A stretch of 64,000 bases of DNA, taken from Peterkaempfera bronchialis. Its GTDB lineage: Bacteria; Actinomycetota; Actinomycetes; Streptomycetales; Streptomycetaceae. The notes beneath the pieces were generated by a model. The model did not search any database. It had not been told where the DNA came from and worked only from the letters and a program-made list of their open reading frames with translations. The stretch is from contig NZ_CP031264.1 of NCBI RefSeq assembly GCF_003258605.2, forward strand, positions 2,294,001 to 2,358,000, read 5' to 3'. Positions within the stretch are counted from its first letter, which is position 1. Every line of letters starts with the position of its first letter. Shown here piece by piece: positions 61,267 through 64,000 of the stretch. The translations under genes were made by a program, and so were the position numbers.

Positions 61267-62607
61267 ATGACCGACGACGTCCTGCTTGTCCACGGCGGCA
61301 CCCCGCTGGAGGGCGAGATCCGTGTCCGAGGCGCGAAGAACCTCGTGCCCAAGGCCATGGTCGCCGCCCTGCTCGGCCACGAGCCCAGCCGCCTGCGCAA
61401 CGTCCCCGACATCCGGGACGTCAAGGTCGTGCGCGGCCTGCTGCAACTGCACGGCGTCACCGTCCGCCCCGGCGAGGAGCATGGCGAGCTCATCCTCGAC
61501 CCCTCGCATGTGGAGAGCGCCAACGTCGCCGACATCGACGCCCACGCCGGGTCCTCCCGCATCCCCATCCTCTTCTGCGGCCCGCTGCTGCACCGGCTCG
61601 GCCATGCCTTCATCCCCGGTCTCGGCGGCTGCCACATCGGCGACCGCCCGGTCGACTTCCACCTGGATGTGCTGCGCCAGTTCGGCGCCGTGGTCGACAA
61701 GAACGCCGAGGGCCTCTACCTCACCGCCCCGCAGCGGCTGCGCGGCACCAAGATCCGGCTGCCGTACCCGTCCGTCGGCGCCACCGAGCAGGTGCTGCTC
61801 ACCGCCGTGCTGGCCGAGGGGGTCACCGAGCTCACCAACGCCGCCATCGAGCCGGAGATCGTGGACCTGATCTGCGTACTCCAGAAGATGGGCGCGATCA
61901 TCGCCATGGGCACCGACCGCACCATCGTGATCACCGGGGTGGACCGCCTCGGCGGCTACAACCACCGCGCCCTGCCGGACCGGCTGGAGTCCGCCTCCTG
62001 GGCCTGCGCCGCCCTTGCCACCCACGGCAACATCTATGTGCACGGCGCCCGCCAGCTGGAGATGATGACCTTCCTCAACACCTTCCGGAAGGTCGGCGGC
62101 GCCTTCGAGGTGGACGACGAGGGCATCCGCTTCTGGCACCCCGGCGGCGAGCTCAACGCCATCGCCCTGGAGACCGACGTCCACCCGGGCTTCCAGACCG
62201 ACTGGCAGCAGCCGCTGGTCGTGGCGCTCACCCAGGCCACCGGCCTCTCCATCGTCCATGAGACGGTGTACGAGTCGCGGCTCGGCTTCACCTCCGCCCT
62301 CAACCAGATGGGCGCCCACATCCAGCTCTACCGCGAGTGCCTCGGCGGCACCCCCTGCCGCTTCGGCCGCCGCAACTTCCAGCACTCCGCGGTGGTCTCC
62401 GGCCCCAGCAAGCTGCACGGCGGCGAGCTGATCATCCCGGACCTGCGCGGCGGCTTCTCGTACCTGATCGCCGCCCTCGCCGCCCAGGGCACCTCCACCG
62501 TGCACGGCATCGACCTGATCAACCGGGGCTACGAGAACTTCATGGAGAAGCTGCGGGCCCTCGGCGCCAGCGTCGAACTCCCCAAAGCCGCCGCCTCCGC
62601 CGTCTGA
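61267..62607 (+). CDS. murA: UDP-N-acetylglucosamine 1-carboxyvinyltransferase (MurA)
   Basis: 446 residues, catalysing the first committed step of peptidoglycan synthesis: transfer of enolpyruvate from PEP to UDP-GlcNAc. Catalytic Cys122 is in GLGGCHIGDRPVD; Lys24-Asn25 are in RGAKNLVPKAMVA; the C-terminal HETVYESRLGFTSALNQMGAHI and GPSKLHGGELIIPDLRGGF are typical. Cys implies fosfomycin sensitivity of the usual type. ATG 61267 follows GCGAGAGAC. A 15-bp hairpin terminator lies just after. Confidence 0.96.
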   Translation: MTDDVLLVHGGTPLEGEIRVRGAKNLVPKAMVAALLGHEPSRLRNVPDIRDVKVVRGLLQLHGVTVRPGEEHGELILDPSHVESANVADIDAHAGSSRIPILFCGPLLHRLGHAFIPGLGGCHIGDRPVDFHLDVLRQFGAVVDKNAEGLYLTAPQRLRGTKIRLPYPSVGATEQVLLTAVLAEGVTELTNAAIEPEIVDLICVLQKMGAIIAMGTDRTIVITGVDRLGGYNHRALPDRLESASWACAALATHGNIYVHGARQLEMMTFLNTFRKVGGAFEVDDEGIRFWHPGGELNAIALETDVHPGFQTDWQQPLVVALTQATGLSIVHETVYESRLGFTSALNQMGAHIQLYRECLGGTPCRFGRRNFQHSAVVSGPSKLHGGELIIPDLRGGFSYLIAALAAQGTSTVHGIDLINRGYENFMEKLRALGASVELPKAAASAV

Positions 62608-62628
62608 CCTCCCCACCCCCGCACCACC

Positions 62629-62662
62629 GCCAGGGCCCCGGACCGCCGTCCGGGGCCCTGGC
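62629..62662. terminator. Terminator between murA and the ATPase gene
   Basis: Perfect 15-bp stem (62629-62643 with 62648-62662, loop CGCC) between convergent genes. Confidence 0.85.
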
Positions 62663-62700
62663 CGCATGCGCCCCCCGCCACTCTCCGGGGCGGAGCGGGC

Positions 62701-64000
62701 TCATGGACCGTGGTGCAGCCGGTCCAGGTCCACCAGCAGGGCTTCGCCACGGGCGGCGGCGGCGCGCAGGGCGGGGGTGAAGCCGGCGGCGCCGTAGCAG
62801 GCCAGGAGGGTGCCGGCGGTGTCCTCGCCCTGGGCGGCCAGCAGGGCGCGGGCGTGCCGCAGGCGGTCCAGGTGCGGCAGGTCCAGCGGCTCCGACCAGC
62901 GGGCGGTGCCGAGCGAGAGCAGCGCGCCGGGGCGCCGGTCGGCCCGGCCGCGTACGGCGATGTCGACGGTGACGGCGGCGCCCGTGGCGGGGTCGGTGAG
63001 GGTGCCCGGGGCTGCGGTGGCCACGGTGCCGGGGAAGGTGCCAGGGCCGGCGTGGGCGACCGCCCAGGCGCGGCAGAGCCCGGCGAAGTGGGCGGCCATG
63101 ATCCGGCTGTCGAAGGCGGGCCGCAGTTCCCGCCAGACCTCGGCGGCGGGCTGCTGCTCCAGCCGTGAGCGGTGCGGCCGGAGCACGGCGTGTTCGAAGG
63201 CCAGCAGCGGCTCGGTGAGGGAGAGGTGCGTCCGGTGCGGGTGCAGGGCGTCCGGTTGGCCGTGCAGCAGGCCGCAGTCCTGGAGCGGGACCAGGGCATG
63301 GGAGACGTCCTCCAGCCGCAGACCGAGGTGGGCGGCGATGCCGCCGCGGGTGGTGTGCCCGGTGGCGACGGCGGCCAGCACCGAGTGGCAGACGCCCCGG
63401 TCGGTGAGGGCGGGCTCCTCCTCGACCAGATGGGCGGCCTCGTGGAAGAGCGGCCTCCGGGGGTCGAGGACCGTACGGCAGACCCAGTCGTCGAAGTCGT
63501 CCGGTCCGGCGGGGGTGTCGCCGCAGACATAGGCGTACCGGTAGGCGGGCGTGCCGCCGACGACGGCGTGCACCAGGGCGGCGAGCCGGGGGTCGGCGGC
63601 GCCCCAGAGGGCGGCGGTCTGCCGGAAGTCCAGCGGGGGCACGGTGAGCCGGAGGGCGGCCAGCCCGTGCAGCGGTGAGGTGGCGCCGAAGAGCCGGTGC
63701 ATCACCGGGAGGTCGCTGCCGCTGAGCAACAGGCGGGTGCGGGCGCGGTCGCCCTGCGGGGCGTCCTGGGCGCGGCGGTAGGCGGCGAGCAGCACGGAGG
63801 GCAGGGCGGGGCTCTGCCGGACGAGGTGGGGGAACTCGTCCAGCACCACCGGGGTGGGCTGGAGGCGGCCGAGCCCGAGGAGGGCGTCCACGGCGTCGTC
63901 CCAGTGGAGCGGGCGGGCGGGCCGGGGAGCGCCGGTGTACCGGGCGAGTTCCTCGGCCAGGCGGTGCAGCGACTCGGTCTCGGCGGCCTCCTGGGCGGCG
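62701..64000 (-). CDS. AAA/P-loop ATPase family protein with DUF234-like C-terminus (partial)
   Basis: The frame is open from the stop at 62701 to the window edge, so the N-terminus with Walker A is missing. Visible are Walker B-like PVVLDEFPHLVRQSPALPSVL, LLLSGSDLPVMHRLFGATSPLHGLAALRLTVPPLDF, then a winged-helix (GGIAAHLGLRLEDVSHALVPLQDCGLL) and a PD-(D/E)XK-like C-terminal domain (VTVDIAVRGRADRRPGALLSLG). This is the archaeal-type ATPase/DUF234 layout. The function is unknown; related proteins are fast-evolving and scattered. It converges on murA. Confidence 0.75.
   Translation of the reverse strand, partial: AAQEAAETESLHRLAEELARYTGAPRPARPLHWDDAVDALLGLGRLQPTPVVLDEFPHLVRQSPALPSVLLAAYRRAQDAPQGDRARTRLLLSGSDLPVMHRLFGATSPLHGLAALRLTVPPLDFRQTAALWGAADPRLAALVHAVVGGTPAYRYAYVCGDTPAGPDDFDDWVCRTVLDPRRPLFHEAAHLVEEEPALTDRGVCHSVLAAVATGHTTRGGIAAHLGLRLEDVSHALVPLQDCGLLHGQPDALHPHRTHLSLTEPLLAFEHAVLRPHRSRLEQQPAAEVWRELRPAFDSRIMAAHFAGLCRAWAVAHAGPGTFPGTVATAAPGTLTDPATGAAVTVDIAVRGRADRRPGALLSLGTARWSEPLDLPHLDRLRHARALLAAQGEDTAGTLLACYGAAGFTPALRAAAARGEALLVDLDRLHHGP

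Overview
The window is chromosomal DNA of a very GC-rich, sporulating actinobacterium, most likely Streptomyces or a close relative in Streptomycetaceae. The evidence is the codon bias, frequent GTG starts, an SsgA-like sporulation protein, three DasR-type operators (dre) beside GlcNAc and chito-oligosaccharide genes, a Mec-CysO-CysM cysteine module and the order of housekeeping genes. That order (PBP, bcp, rdgB, rph, nagF/nagE, cysM, clpS, pncB, ssgG, hppD, murA) matches what I recall of the S. coelicolor SCO2890-2950 core region. No insertion sequence, prophage, CRISPR array or rRNA was seen.

Layout. 1-7.7 kb: a roadblock protein, a three-gene ABC-2 exporter, a class A penicillin-binding protein, a GroES-like protein and a Bcp peroxiredoxin. 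7.8-11.6 kb: tRNA-Leu, the rph-lipoprotein-rdgB group and the divergent nagF/nagE2 PTS pair with two dre sites. 11.6-19.6 kb: an MBL-fold hydrolase, cysM-cysO behind a probably leaderless Cys-containing leader peptide, mec, an amino acid permease, DUF2017-clpS, and the NAD-salvage genes pncB and pncA. 19.6-32 kb is more accessory in character: a multicopper oxidase, an AbiEi-like protein, a mini type VII secretion cluster without its ATPase, endonuclease V, a secreted M6 metalloprotease and two RDD membrane proteins. 32.5-45.5 kb: ssgG, a GT87-type glycosyltransferase, two two-component systems, MgtC, a FAD oxidase, hppD with a divergent Lrp/AsnC regulator, a Lon-type protease and an IclR regulator. 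45.8-52.7 kb: an alr-ddl operon, a helicase, an MFS exporter and an alpha/beta hydrolase. 52.8-53.1 kb: a 28-residue, seven-cysteine leader ORF immediately followed by tRNA-Cys. 53.3-64 kb: a three-subunit molybdenum hydroxylase, a GH20 hexosaminidase with its own dre, DUF3039, YqgE/AlgH, murA and a truncated ATPase.

How the genes work together. GlcNAc import (nagF, nagE2), hexosaminidase and murA all concern amino sugars; the first two loci carry DasR operators. Cysteine supply is represented by cysO, cysM and mec and by two separate cysteine-coding leader peptides, one before cysO and one before tRNA-Cys. Cell-wall synthesis is represented by the PBP, alr-ddl and murA.

The strongest candidate for something undescribed is the polycysteine leader ORF in front of tRNA-Cys (52789-53127). 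It looks like a cysteine- or charging-responsive control element acting on a tRNA gene rather than on a biosynthetic operon.
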